64,000 nt of DNA from Gnetum montanum (Eukaryota > Streptophyta > Gnetopsida > Gnetales > Gnetaceae). Each line of letters opens with the position of its first letter. The first letter of the stretch is position 1. Made by a program: the position numbers and the translations under genes. The notes beneath the pieces were generated by a model that was not told where the DNA came from, made no database searches, and saw only the letters and a list, made by a program, of their open reading frames with translations. Of this stretch, positions 24,058 through 36,081 are shown piece by piece. Location of the stretch: NCBI GenBank assembly GCA_015680685.1, contig MNCI01016384.1, forward strand, positions 534,717 through 598,716, read 5' to 3'.

Positions 24058-25395
24058 GTTTAATTGGCACCAATGGTTTCTATGGATACTATTGACTATA
24101 AGAAATCTTAGTAGATTTTCTTGTGACGATGAAGGAAAAGGTGATGGTAATGAAGTAAGTAGTGGCAAAAATAACACACAAGATGATAGGGAAAACAACA
24201 CACATGGTGGTAGTAGAGAATGATAAAAAAATGCAGTGCAAAACATGGTGGATGGTGCTAGAGGTAGGGAAGGGTTTGTGTGAAGGTGACAAAAGATGAA
24301 GAGCAATGCATGATAGTGAGGTAGGGAATAGCAATGTGCAATGATGGTAGTAGGAAAAGCATGTAGAGGCAACGACGATCGTGGAAAGCACAACAGGTGG
24401 GCGAGACATGGTCCTTGGGGTTGGCCCTAAGTTGTGTGACCTTGCAAGGAGCTATGTGGCCCTTAATTGGTGAACACAACTTAAAGCAAGGATGCATGGC
24501 CTTGTATGGGGCTACGTAGGCCCTTGCAAGGTCTCATGGCTTACTAAATTTTTATTTATTTATTTATTTATTTTATATATATTTTTGCAAAATATTAAAT
24601 TTTAATCAATAGAATTTAATTATTAATATATACACTTATTTTAAACAATTATGAATGTTGGCTTGATGGTTAGCTAATCAAGCATTAAGAATTACCTTTA
24701 TCATGTTGTAGGTCATGGGTTTGATTTTAACATTTTTCTTTCTTAAATATTTTTTATTATTTTATTCCACCCTAATGTGGTGGTTCGGTGAATGATGGGG
24801 TATCAGTTCAATTAGCTAAGGAAAGGTTCCAAGTTTGCTTCTTCATCCTTAAAGTTTTGAATTTTTTTAATAAAATATATTAATATTAATTAATTAATTT
24901 AGCATGCATAATGAGAAAATTAAAATGACAATATTTCCCAAACTATAAGTTTGATTTAGAGAAACATTTTACCATTGGAATCATCTTGACAAGTACTATG
25001 CATTGGGAATGGTTTTAGGATCCAAAAACTAAGTTGAGTTTTCAAGGCTTAAATGGAGCAAAATGGATTTTTTTTGAATTAACATTACTAGGCTAATGTA
25101 TGGGTGACATGATGACTTGTAGGTGATTTGGGATACTATTGTAAATGATATTCCAACACTTAGAAAAAAATATAATACTTTTATGTTATAAATTAACATG
25201 TATGATGTAGGTTTATTCTCCCAGATTATGGTTATACCCTATTGAGGCACTAAGGAGAGGGTTAGCAAAGTAAGATATCATAACATTACTCATCGAGTAC
25301 TGGTTTTCCTATGGACCTCCTAGTAATAACTCCTACCAGTTAAGTGGGAATGAAATAATCTTATTGCTTGTTTAACCTCCTTAGACTTGCTAGGG
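24058..25395. other. Interior spacer with a (TTTA)n microsatellite
   Basis: Non-coding. A (TTTA)n run lies at about 24,546-24,575. Around 24,420-24,530 the phrase GTGGCCCTTGCAAGG-like repeats about three times. Near 24,660-24,730 there is a GGTCATGGGTTTGATTTT phrase like the B box of a tRNA-derived repeat, but no matching A box at normal spacing. Confidence 0.35.
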
Positions 25396-26586
25396 TAGGT
25401 TGAACCACCTCAAAAATTCATGTGACCAACATAGAAAGCCTTAAAGCTAGATTTATCATTGTAATTTGTTAGAAATACAAAGGTAGAAATAATTTCCTTG
25501 TTTTTCTATCAAAAATATTGTCCCATGGCCTTGTTTTAGTGAAAGTTTGGGTAATTTATATATGTAAAAATGAAATTTATAGCCCATACACTATAATTTT
25601 TTTTTATCCTAGAGTATGGAAGTGAAAATGATTGAAAATGCTACCACAAACAGGGTTTTTTCTCCATACACTGCAAAACTGGATTTAAAAACTAGGCTTT
25701 TGTTCCATACATTGCAAAAACTGGGTTTTTATTCTACATGCTATAGAAACTGGGTTTTTGTTGCACACATTGCACAAGAATGTGGATCAGATGGGAAACT
25801 AGAGTTTGCCCATACACCAGAGATTTGGATGGCAAAAAGTCTCACATGCTAGTGGCCCAAATGATACATATTTGATAGCAAAAACTTCACAGGCTATGCT
25901 AGCATGTGGAGCAACATGTGGAGCAAAAATTGCTCACACATTATAGAGAATCATTAAAAAGTAGTGTAGGGAATGTGTGGTAATTTGGCAAAAATTAGCA
26001 AGATTTAAATTGGTGGAGAATCAGCATACATGACCTAATTAAGAAAAAATCATTAGCATTTGAAGGACTTTTGGCATCTCTACAATTCTTCAAAACTTGG
26101 AATTTTTAGACAAAAGAAAATTTGAGAGTCTAAAGCCATTTTCAGGAGTAGGTTTTGGTGTGCCAAGACCCTATTGCTACATACATTGACACATTTGGGA
26201 GAACTGCAAGACACACACTACTTACGCATAAGTCAAATTCATTACATCATTTTGCAAAAAGGTCATGAAACAATTGCAATTCCACATTTTTTATTCTTTG
26301 ACCCCTTTACTTATTGAAAGTTAATGTAAATTTTATAATGTTTTATATATTTTCTTATTATTCTTTGCAACTATATTTTGGCATAGGCTCTATTATTTAC
26401 ACACTCTTTCATACATTTTATTTGCATTTCATATTGGTAATAGATCCCACTAAGTTTGTAAGTGATATGTTAGACCATTTGAGGTGCTCCAAATCCTTTT
26501 TAGAGGCCCATTCAATCTATGGTTAGATTATTCCATAGTGAAATTTTTAAATCCCTAGAACAAATTTTTTTAAGTGTTACATAGGT
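25396..26586 (+). mobile_element. Solo LTR of the Tat-like family with perfect 5-bp target duplication
   Basis: The 1,181-bp sequence at 25,401-26,581 begins TGAACCACC and ends GTGTTACA. It is flanked on both sides by TAGGT (25,396-25,400 and 26,582-26,586). Its end block GAGGTGCTCCAAATCCTTTT...GAGGCCC matches the ends of the LTRs of copies A, B and C. The length is close to that of LTR B (about 1,192 bp). A perfect target duplication with no internal region shows it formed by LTR-LTR recombination. It is nested inside the 15.9-27.5 kb element. Near 25,650-25,790 it has about four ~32-bp subrepeats built on AAACTGGGTTTTT. Confidence 0.85.
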
Positions 26587-26978
26587 CCTAGGTAGAGATA
26601 AACAATGTTAAGTTTATAGGATTAGGTGTTTATGACAAATAAGTTTCAAAATAGACAAGATTAACTCAGGCCATGATTACTATCTTATGGAGGAATTTAA
26701 AATAACCTTAATTAACTAACATTTTTAACTTTGCTACAAGATGGGTAAGAGTTACCTAAATTGGTGTATCCTTGTCATGCCAATGTCTCTTGTAGTTGAT
26801 GAATCTTGGTAAGTCATAATTATATCTCCCATGGATTACATGGATTATGTCAAATATGAGACACATCTGGTCGTGATCTATAACTCTCCCTAGATCATGA
26901 CTCTATGATTCATTATTAGGTTATTGTTAGCCCTTAATTATAATTAGCCCTTGGATTTTGGTTAGCCCTAATACAAAA
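26587..26978. other. Right interior of the 15.9-27.5 kb element
   Basis: Non-coding. No clear polypurine tract is visible immediately before the right LTR. Confidence 0.35.
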
Positions 26979-27548
26979 TGTAACATCCCATTCTTGCATG
27001 TTGTGGAAAACATCAAATATACATTATATTAGACATTATGCGTAAGAAGATGACATGGCAAACATCAAATATATGTAACATTCAACATTCTGAGTAAAGA
27101 AAATAATAGGAAACATGTATAGAAAATAGAAAAGAATGTTTTATGAATGTGGAATAGTATTTCTGGATTATGCTCTAAGTATTCCTTGACATTATCTTCC
27201 TTCAACATTTATCCCTTAGACACTATCTAGCACTACCCTCATATTTAGGCCTATCATCAACTAGAAGGGATGACTTGTCCTCTTTCTATCCACTTCACCA
27301 ACCACCTATTACTTGTCTTTACCATCTTTGCAACACCATGCTGATATGTCCTCTAATGCCTAGGTATAAATACCTTAGGTCAAACTCTAAAAGGTCACCT
27401 GGAGAGACATGTCCATTATTAGAGCATGCCCTTTTAGGTCTTAATTACAACCACACTTTTAAGTCTTATTACAATAATCACAACATTAGTTATAAAGAGA
27501 CACCATCTTCATTATGTAGCAACACCATTCAGAAATGGGGATGTAACA
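26979..27548. repeat. Right LTR of the 15.9-27.5 kb element
   Basis: It begins TGTAACATCCC and ends GGGATGTAACA, a near-perfect terminal inverted repeat of 11 bp. It aligns along its length with 15,936-16,508. GGTATAAATACC near 27,363 is the probable core promoter. It is followed by CCTAT (27,549-27,553), the likely target duplication. Confidence 0.8.
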
Positions 27549-29303
27549 CCTATAGCCTTAGTATAACTAAATCTGGAGTGGCAACAAGTTCATAGATGGT
27601 ATTATGAACTATTAGAACTAGAAGTAGTGCTCATTATAGACTTTCTATGATAGCTTTTAATTGACACTAAGTTAAGAATCAAACCAACATAACTCTGTTA
27701 ATTGTAAGAGGATTTGTAAATGGTCAAGTTAGTAAGACTTATAATACTCATAAATGTTGAAAGTTATGAAGCAAATTTATCTAAAAGAATAGAGTTATGA
27801 TCTTGTTTCTCACTCATTATGATCTTAGTATATTGGAGTTGGTACAAGTAGAAAGGTGTAAAATGAAATTATAACACTAAATCCTACAAAAGCATCATAG
27901 AATAATCATCATAAAGTAGCTAATAATCCCATGGCCCTCCTCTTCCTTCATGCCCCTCATGACTTGAAAATAAGAATGAGTTAGTATAACTAAGTGAGAT
28001 TCATTAGCAACTGTCTTGATTAGTTGAGGACAAGGATCACTAATGAGTGCTAGAGAAAGGGTATTTTGACTTGCAAAAACATGTTAACACACTATACTTA
28101 ATTATATCATATCATGACACATTCTATCATGCATAATAGAAAACATACATGATCATAAATAGTTGAACACCCTCACTCACCACCATCAACTAGCCATGCA
28201 CAACATAGGAGTTAGTATGCACTACACTTTGTGTAAAATATGATATATGTTAAAATGTGTATTAGATTTGGATTGTATAAAAATAATAATAATTCCAAAT
28301 AATTGTAACATGCTTGCAAGATTTCAATTATTAGTCTTAATGCTAATGTTAAGAATTGAACATGTGGCATATCAAGATAGTATTAATGAGGAAATGATGT
28401 AAAATGCAATAAGAAAAAGAGTTATGAGGTTTAGAAATTGTGAAATATAATTAATTAAGTATAGAATATGCTAAACTAAAACTGAGAAGGCTAATTATTA
28501 ATTATAACAATTATTAGTCAAAATCCTCACATTAGGCTAAACTCAAAAAATAATATCTTATATGTTAAACTAGATAAATTGAAAATCCAATAGCTAAAAA
28601 TACAACATCTAGATTGAACCAAAGTAGAAAATTTACACAAATTAATTAATTTAAATCCAAAAGAAAAGAGATTTAATAGAAACTAGGTATTCATAATTAA
28701 TGAAATATTTTATGATGCACTATTAATCTTCTTGAGAATATAACTCCTTCTTGGGCTTGTAGAAACTTGAAAATGGTGAATTGTAAAGAGCTTTTGGAGT
28801 AGAAATTAATTTTACTTACTTATTAAGGATTTGGAGTAGATAACATGGAATTGGTAGCATGGAACACATAGGTTTGAGTCTCCAATTAAGAATGAACATA
28901 TAATAACCATAGTTTATAATGCACAAGAAGGTTAAAGAAAGAAACAATATTCATCACCACAAACCATAAAGATCATCTTGTGGGACTAGCACCCCCACTC
29001 TATATATTACGTGTGTAAATAGGTTGATGATTCAAACTTTTGAATTAATTAATTTTATAAGATTTATTCACGAGTTATATTTTTTGTGAAGCAGAGGCTA
29101 CTTATTTACCAACTTCACTTCTTTTTCATTAATTCCATCTAGAATTAGATGATACTTATTTACTGACTCCTTTAATTTATAAAATATGCTATGATAGAGG
29201 CCTTTCTTTTACCAAGTATTTTTCTCATATCAAGGTAAGGAGTTGATACTTTTGGATGGATTTCTACTATAGTTGGAAAGTGCATCCATTCTAACTTCAT
29301 GAA
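27549..29303. other. Intergenic AT-rich sequence
   Basis: No gene, repeat array or LTR is recognised between the right LTR of the previous element and the LTR of copy B. Confidence 0.4.
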
Positions 29304-30495
29304 TGTAATGATGAAAAAATTAGATGCTAGAAGAACCAAAAATTCCCATGTGGAAAAGTTTAACTCTAAATCCATAGGCCTCAAAAAGGATTTGGAGCAT
29401 CTCAAATGGTCTTTTTGATCACTTGAGGACTTAAAAGTCTATTAGTAAGTGATAAAAATGAAAGAACATGAGCATAAACATGTAAATACACAACCAATTC
29501 CAATGTTGACCCCAAAACCAAAATAGAATAAAATGATATGGCTAAACAAATCAAACTACAAACTTTATAATAAATGTTTCAAATAATAGTTGAAATAGAT
29601 TTTGTATTGTATAGATCAAGGCTATTTAAGCACAAGACTATTAAAATATCTTCATAACTTAATGTAGGGGGTACGATGTATTCTGCACTAATCTCCTAAA
29701 CTAATCTATACCACAATGATTGTTGTTACAAGTTCTACTGCTCTAGTGATCTACACTGGTAGAGAAAGCTATGGACCTTTTGATTTTTCTCTACTCTAAA
29801 ATTTTCAAGTTTGGATGAAAGCAAAATGATCCAAAAGTCCTGAAAATGATGTAAACTTTGATTTAAAGAGGCCATACATTCACTTATTCTTTGTTGACTT
29901 AATTCTAGTTGATTTCCAATAAAATTTTAAATATACCCTATAACATTTTTGATGCTTTTACTCATCAAAATCTACAATGTGTAGCATACTAATGTTTTTC
30001 ACTTTTTGGACTAAAAGACCAACATGTGGCGCACTTTTCACCACCAAAAATTACAATGTGTGGAGCTTTTCTTGCCACATTTGGTAGTGTATTTACACTA
30101 TTTTCATGGTTTACATTTGCTTTGTATAAACTACCAACATGTGAAAATTTTGCTTCCAAATTTGGTGGCATTTTGGGCTATTTTCAAGGCCCAAATTCTA
30201 ACATGTAAACCACCAATGTTTTTGGCTTTTACTGCTAAATTTTGGTAATGTATCTATCCGTTGGGCCCCCACAAGCTAGCATAAATGAAACTCATAGCTT
30301 GTGGGCTATAAATTTCATTCCAAACATTGAAAAATGCTCAAAACATTGCTAGAACAAGGTCACATGGTAGGATTTTTAATTGGAAAATAAGACAATTATT
30401 TCTACCTTTAAATTTTCATCAAATTACAATGTAAACTTGGGATTTAAGGCTTATTATGCTTAACATGAATTTTTAAGAGGTGTTTTATTGGTCCC
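29304..30495 (-). repeat. 3' LTR of Tat-like copy B (~1.19 kb)
   Basis: On the minus strand it starts next to the purine run AAAGAGGGA and ends ...CATCATTACA. It shares with 63,146-64,000 the blocks TTAAATCCCAAGTTTACATTG and CAGAATACATC, and with the solo LTR at 25.4 kb the block near its end. Around 29,990-30,235 it holds subrepeats of about 60-70 bp built on CAACATGTG and AATGTGTGGAG. If 29,304 is correct, the outer target-site bases are ATGAA. Confidence 0.7.
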
Positions 30496-31614
30496 TCTTT
30501 ATTAATGTTTTGAGGAATACCTTGAAAGAAATTAACAAAGAATATAAAACACCACTATAGATGCACCACCAATGTTCTCTCTTCACATTTGATTTAGTGG
30601 CTATCAAATCATGTCAAGGAGTGCTCACGATGGTGAAATAAGGTCATAATGAAGTGTTACAAGTTTGGGAATGAGATGATTGCTATATATTAGCTATGAT
30701 AGGATGGTTAAATTTCCTAATAAGGAATTCCAAATGTTGACATCATTGCTATGGTATGATAGTGACATGATTGCTAAATGAGGAGGTGTTCATGATTCTT
30801 GCTCAAATTGATGGTCACTCAAAGATGTCTTAGAGGAACTAGCACTCCATTCTTGGGCTTCTTTGGCCACTCGGCTTCTTCTTTTATTTTTGTGGAGCCA
30901 TTCATTTCACTTTAGGCTACATTGGCCTCTTGGCTATCTTGGTAATTTTCTTCCCTATTTTTTTCTTTGGATGAAACCTTCATTGGGTTTCATTACCAAG
31001 GTTAAATTTTATTTTGTTTTCTCATTGAATGAGATATGTTACATTTAACAAACTTGAACCATGGATCATGTTGAAAGAAATGTCACATGACCATGATGCC
31101 TGGATGTTGAAAATAGATTTTGATTATTATCAAGGTTATGAAGGACTATAGTCTGATTATGAAAGTATGGTTTAGAAGGGATAATATAAGTGATTTGAGA
31201 TAAGCATTATTTCCATAATTAGACAAGCTAACTAAAACTCATGTATCAAGATCACATGATGACTCACTGTCATGATGAATCATACCACTACAATGATTCT
31301 AGGATCTTCACACAAGCACAACTCCAAGAAGATAAGAAATCAAATCAAAGAATATAGGTGATTACAAGAGATTTCATAAGGCTACATTAGGTAATGAGAA
31401 GATATAGGCTATCATTGGTTACAACTAGTAAAACATGAGAAATCTATACTTTGTTTCATAGATTTATACAAATTTTGTAGTGCTTTGAGATGTAAAAAAG
31501 AAATAAGATTTCACATAGGCTTGCTATTTATAGGCTACAAAGGTCGTTGATGCTAATCATTTGTTCAATCCTGAAAACAAAGGCAAATAAAGGCTATAAG
31601 AAAATAGATTAATG
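30496..31614 (-). other. Spacer between pol and 3' LTR, copy B
   Basis: This non-coding block aligns with 51,683-52,799 in copy C, including GGCCTCTTGGC-like and GAAACCTTCATTGG sequences and a run of T. It is nearly absent from copy A. No antisense open frame of significance is visible in it. Confidence 0.6.
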
Positions 31615-32689
31615 TTAGATATAATATGGTTTAAGATAGGAAAGTTTGATCAAATTGATCAATTCATTTCCATCCATGTCTTCTAGTCTAAATGATCTAT
31701 TACCATAAGCTTCGGTAACAAAGAAAGGTCATTTCCAATTAGCTAAGGACTTGTCTACATATTTGTGAATGACCTTAAGGACAAGGTTTCCTTTCATGAC
31801 TTTTTGCTTACTTAGATTGTGACAATGCTATTTTTTCTACCTTACTTGATATCATTCAATGTTGGCCAATATTTTTATTTTTTTTTCTCCTAATGAATCA
31901 AGGTCAATGGTAGGTAATTTCTTATTCTACTCATCATTGATGAAGTTAGATAGAGCTACTGTCAAGAATGGGACTTGTAAATCAAGCAGAAAAATAGCTT
32001 CAGATCCATCAACAAGCCTTACAAGATGGCATCAGTTGCAGTTCTAAAGGTTTTCCTATAGGCTTAAAGTACATACATGAGTCATTCATGCCACTTTCAT
32101 TTGCTATTATTTAACATCTTCTTAAGGAGGTTTATGATGATCTTGTTGTTGGCCTCGACTTGACCATTGCCTTGTGGATAGTATGTTGATGAAATGAAAT
32201 GCTTAATGTTTAATTATCTACAAAATTTTTTTGTTTCTTGGCTATTGAATGATGGTACATTATTTATGATTATAGTTAAGGGTAATCCAAAATAGCATAC
32301 TATGTTATCTAATACAAACTAGTTGAGATGTTGTTCTTCTTAGAGGAATAGCTTCAACTCACTTTGTAAAGTACTTGATTACTATGGTGATGAAGCTATG
32401 CCTTGTAGAATACTTAGATATTATAGGTTTGATAATGTTGATTTTCCATCTTTGAAATGACCATGTGATCTAAGTATTATGTAACTTAGTAGGTGGCACA
32501 CATATCAAGTTGTTGTATCATTGACATATGTTACAACTTTTCACCTTTTGCAAGTAGCCAATTTCCATATATGGCCAATAGCATCCTAATTATATAAACT
32601 TTGAAATCATGACTCTAGGTCCTATATGTCCCCCACATATGCCCTCATGAACCTACTCAAGGACTATGTGAGCTTCTACCTTACCCATG
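31615..32689 (-). pseudogene. Integrase core and GPY/F tail of Tat-like pol, copy B (3' half)
   Basis: The minus-strand tail contains KVMKGNLVLKVIHK, FFVTEAYGN and SYLKPYYI before the stop at 31,615. Upstream are VHEGICGGHIGPR, the zinc-finger piece C-N-I-C-Q and a core in which the first catalytic Asp context reads INIIKPI, so Asp has become Asn. The right end is the CCATG duplication at 32,685-32,689, where the nested element entered. Many stops are present. Confidence 0.75.
32685..32689. other. Left target-site duplication CCATG
   Basis: CCATG directly precedes the 5' LTR (TGATGAG...) and is repeated at 39,836-39,840 directly after the 3' LTR. Confidence 0.92.
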
Positions 32690-33505
32690 TGATGAGACAT
32701 GATATTGCATAGGCCGCGATATCGCGTACGCAATATCGCATCGTCCCTTGTGATATCGCGTACACGATATCATGGTGCGTTGTCATATAGAGGCAGCTCT
32801 CCCTTGTTTCCTCATCCTAGGCTAGATAGTAGGGAAAATCTGGTAGATTTATCACTCCAGAGATATAATATTTTCCATGTGCCCGCAATAGGAGTCCCCA
32901 AAGTGAACAGATCTTTATTCGAGCAAACATTGTACCTGAACACAAGTTTGTGTATGACAATAAAGACGAGCTTTCCAAATAAACCTTGCAGTGCATGGAA
33001 TAGGCTAATTAGGATTTATTTATTGTTATTTACTGTTTTCCATTTAAATGCTTTATTAGGAATTAAATCCTTCTCAACCCTTTCCTCCTAGTTAAGTGCC
33101 TCAGTACAACCACTTCGAGCATGTGTGTTACGCGTGGTGATCCCAGCAACAATTAGCATCTGGTAGCCATGGTTGCATCGGTTCAGGTTGTGTACAGTAA
33201 GTGGGAACAGATGCTGATGCTAGGTAATTTAGACTTAGTTCATTAGTTAGAGTTAGTAATTAGTTTCTCAACCCTTCACCTTGTTAGCATAGGAGACATA
33301 AACATAAAAATCATAAAAATCATATACCTTAGACTTACTTAATAATACACCATGACAACTATAAGTAGGTATGGGAAGATAATGAATGATTAACCCTAAG
33401 TGTTCCATGGGGCATGTAGGCACTTAGTCTGTGGAGTTCGACCAGATCACAAGTATTACGCTCGTATTCATATGGTTGAGTGTAGGGGTACCTCGCCACT
33501 CATCA
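32690..33505 (+). repeat. 5' LTR of the Athila-type element
   Basis: It begins TGATGAGACA and ends CCACTCATCA, with matching inverted ends TGATGAG/CTCATCA. It is 26 bp shorter than the 3' LTR. One difference removes the TATAAATA present at 39,111 in the other LTR, leaving CATATAGAGG. AATAAA occurs at 32,959-32,964. The first 75 bp hold repeated palindromic GCGATATCGC-like words. Confidence 0.9.
32701..32780 (+). promoter_or_regulatory. GATATCGC palindrome cluster in U3 of the 5' LTR
   Basis: Several copies of GATATCGC or its mirror occur within 80 bp, including GCGATATCGCG and GTGATATCGCG, alternating with GTACGC or GTACACG. The block is CpG-rich in an otherwise CpG-poor window and recurs in the 3' LTR at 39,015-39,095. 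It may bind a factor or be a methylation target; that is inference. Confidence 0.5.
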
Positions 33506-33506
33506 T

Positions 33507-33524
33507 TGGCGCCGTTGCTAGGGA
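33507..33524 (+). other. Primer binding site (TGGCGCC type)
   Basis: TGGCGCCGTTGCTAGGGA lies one base after the 5' LTR. This sequence type is the usual primer site of plant Athila and related elements, commonly assigned to tRNA-Asp. It differs by about one base from the form TGGCGCCGTTGCCGGGGA. Confidence 0.8.
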
Positions 33525-33648
33525 CTAAGTGTTTGTGTGCTAAATAGAACATAGGATATCACTCACATCATTGGAAGCCTTAACGAACCTTCGGGTTAAT
33601 TAAAGAAAAATTTATTTTTAATGGTAATTAGCACACCGATAAATAACA

Positions 33649-35566
33649 ATGTCTTCTTCTCACAAAAGTAACTCACCACCTAGGGATAATACAAAGGACA
33701 GTCGACAACATCAAACACATAACCAAAATCAGCCAAGTCCCCAACAATACTGGATAGTCTCTACTCATCTTGATGAGTATATTCCAAACTTTACTTTTAT
33801 CCTCCATCAAGATGAACATATGCGCTAGAGAGATTTGCAAGGTAACATTGTGTTACCCCCAGATCGATCAGTCCCTAACATGCTTCTCCGTGCTTTGGCA
33901 CAAATTGGCATGATTGAATTGTATGTTGAATACATTGCGGAAGAATTTGACATGAGGGATTATCATCCCACAACTTTACAACATATGAGGGACTCAAGGC
34001 AGGAGAGCCAACATATATAGTTGAAGGGAAAAGAGGTCCCACACGTCCTAAATGAAACTAGAGAACCCTAAACCACTTATAATGGGTTCACTATCAAAAG
34101 ATGTTCCCCCTCCTAATGATAGTGAGGAGGTTGGGTATCAGAACTTATGCTCAACGATACACAACCTTGGTTCTGATGCCCATGAACACCAACTATTCAT
34201 AGAGGGAACAACAACACATAACAAGGACGGGCACTTTGATCATCACCATGATTGGGGCTGAAGCCATAGAAGAGAAGGTAAGAAACATTGCCACGTTGAT
34301 GGTTCTCCTTCTTCTTCACCTTCTTCACATCATTCACCCTCTCCTTCCACATCAGGGCACAGTCATGAAGAGCATAATGAAAAGGATAAAAGTAAGTAAA
34401 ATGAAAGACCTCAACGAGAGAGTCGAGAGAGAGGACAAGGGTATGAACAAAGGGAAATTAGGGAACAATGAAGACATCACAGGCATCATGAAAGAGATGA
34501 TCATGATGAACCCCTACTTGCAACCCAAAGTATGCTTGACATAACGGAGGCAGTAAGAATTCCAACAAAGCATCAAAAGAACAGTCGGATCAAATGCTTA
34601 GACATGAATAATATCCCAAGCTTTGAAGGGGGATACAACTCAGATCTGCAACATAATTTATAGGCATTCCATGATGCCTGCACCTTGCAGAACATAGAAA
34701 ATGAGTGGTAAAAACTTAAGTTGTTTGCCAGGACACTCACCAAAGAAGCAGAGAGTTGGTACCAGTCCTTAGAATCGAAAACCATCAGGAGGTGGAGTAC
34801 GATGTTAGAACTCTTCAACGATAAGTATCAAACATACTCCAGAGTGTCTAATTTGCGTAAGCAGATCCAAGGATGGAAGCAAGGTAATCATGAACCCTTG
34901 GATGCTGCCATGGGCTGCTACTATGCATTGTTACATCGTTGCCTAGGCCATGGATATGCTCAACGGGATCAACTTTGCCACATCGTAGATGGGCTAAGGT
35001 ATGAAACTAGGAGAACCCTTAGGACTTATGCCGAAGGGCAATTATTAGAACTTAGATCCCATGAAGTACATCGCTTGTTGGAACAAGTAGCAAAAGAAGA
35101 AGGGGAGCTACAAAAAAGAGAAACTGTGGAAGAATACAACCATGATTCCTCTCTTTGAAAGAAGGGAGTGAAATTTTGTGATGAAGAGGATGAGTCACCA
35201 CTTGAAGAGTTGGGGAACAGAAAGACCTTGCTGCTTTAGAAACTAACAATGGAAATAGTGACTAAGGTTGATGACATATGGAGCTCCTTAGACAGTAAAA
35301 TTGAAACTTTCCTAAAGATTGTAGAGGAGTCTAAGGATGAACAAAGTAGTGACAAAGGTAAGACAAAGTGGAGAGATTTAGGCCCTGCACATAACAAGGG
35401 TAAGGGGAAAATTACTATCTCCGATGAGGTTGTGGAATCAGACACAGACGATGACGGTGGATGTGAGATCTGCCACTATGACCATCCTAAGGGATGTTGT
35501 CCAATCATCTCACATCTACAAGAGTCTGGGATGTATGCACTCAACCCAAGACTCAACAAACGGTAG
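33649..35566 (+). pseudogene. gag: gag pseudogene of the Athila-type element
   Basis: The likely start is ATG at 33,649 (MSSSHKSNSPP). The first part runs in one frame to about 34,018, with an early stop at about 33,826. After a frame change the capsid-like core continues from about 34,604: NIPSFEGGY, then LFARTLTKEAESWYQSL, ELFNDKYQTYSRVSNLRKQI, and LCHIVDGLRYETRRTLRTYA. This is the Retrotrans_gag fold, with W.SL and a G.....R motif as in Athila. A zinc-knuckle variant follows at 35,462-35,497. Stops at about 34,673, 34,709 and 35,156 break the frame. Gag would form the particle that packages element RNA. Confidence 0.82.
35462..35497 (+). other. Variant zinc knuckle at the C-terminus of gag
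   Basis: The encoded CEICHYDHPKGCCP has Cys-X2-Cys-X3-His-X3-Cys spacing and is followed by ISHLQESG. Athila gag proteins have a similar C.IC...HP...CP.LQE segment, so the motif supports the lineage assignment even though its spacing differs from the classic CX2CX4HX4C. Confidence 0.55.
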
Positions 35567-36081
35567 ACACCCCGAAGGTTACCTTATCTCCAATGTAACC
35601 CAAGACAGTTCCACCAACCATTAATGTACTATCCAAGTGGAACTCCATCACAACCCATCGAACAAAATTAGCAGTGGCAATACCCACAATCATGGGGGAT
35701 GCCACCGCCAAAACAACAGTACCCTTATTGACAGCCTGATCCTTATGGTTACTATGTGTAGCAGCCGATTTCTCCAAGTGACTCTATGGGTCACACAACT
35801 CCCCAACGTCACTACCAAGTTCAAGAGTACTTTAGAAGGACTCCTTCTCCTCCACATCCATTCCATCATCCTAATCCATCGTGCCTCTTCCACCAGTAGT
35901 TCCCATAACACCTTCTACTTCAACAATGCAAGGGGAACTCCCCACTCAATGATAGCAATGCCATTCTACGAGAGCAGTAAACATTCAACCTGCTACTGGT
36001 TCTGACAACTATAAAAAGAGAAGACCTTTCTTCAGAACCAGAAGCCTAGACAAGCTCTCACAAAAATAAGCAATTGAGCCT
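35567..36081 (+). pseudogene. Pro/Gln-rich linker between gag and protease
   Basis: One frame reads QFHQPLMYYPSGTPSQPIEQ, then PPPKQQYPY and QPDPYGYYV, with stops mostly at former Gln codons. A low-complexity Pro/Gln/Tyr linker of this kind is usual between gag and protease in Athila-type polyproteins. Confidence 0.55.

Larger units (their letters stand above)
15931..27553. mobile_element. Large LTR element with no visible retroelement genes
   Basis: Two direct repeats of about 570 bp (15,936-16,508 and 26,979-27,548) flank 10.5 kb. The five bases before the left repeat are CTTAT and those after the right repeat are CCTAT, a 4-of-5 match expected of a decayed target duplication. The LTRs begin TGT and share GGTATAAATACCTTAGGTCA. 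The interior shows no gag, protease, RT or integrase motif in any frame. It contains an ~80-bp repeat array, a 45-bp minisatellite, a fragment of a nuclease-like gene and a nested solo LTR. It resembles LARD-type large non-autonomous elements. No primer site was recognised after the left LTR. Confidence 0.6.

Noticed and set aside
23950-24497. Several overlapping minus-strand open frames of 79-147 codons
   Set aside because: They overlap one another in different frames over a minisatellite and a low-complexity stretch, and no known motif is seen.
24650-24740. tRNA-derived SINE-like B box (GGTCATGGGTTTGATTTT)
   Set aside because: No A box at normal spacing, no clear 3' tail and no second copy in the window.
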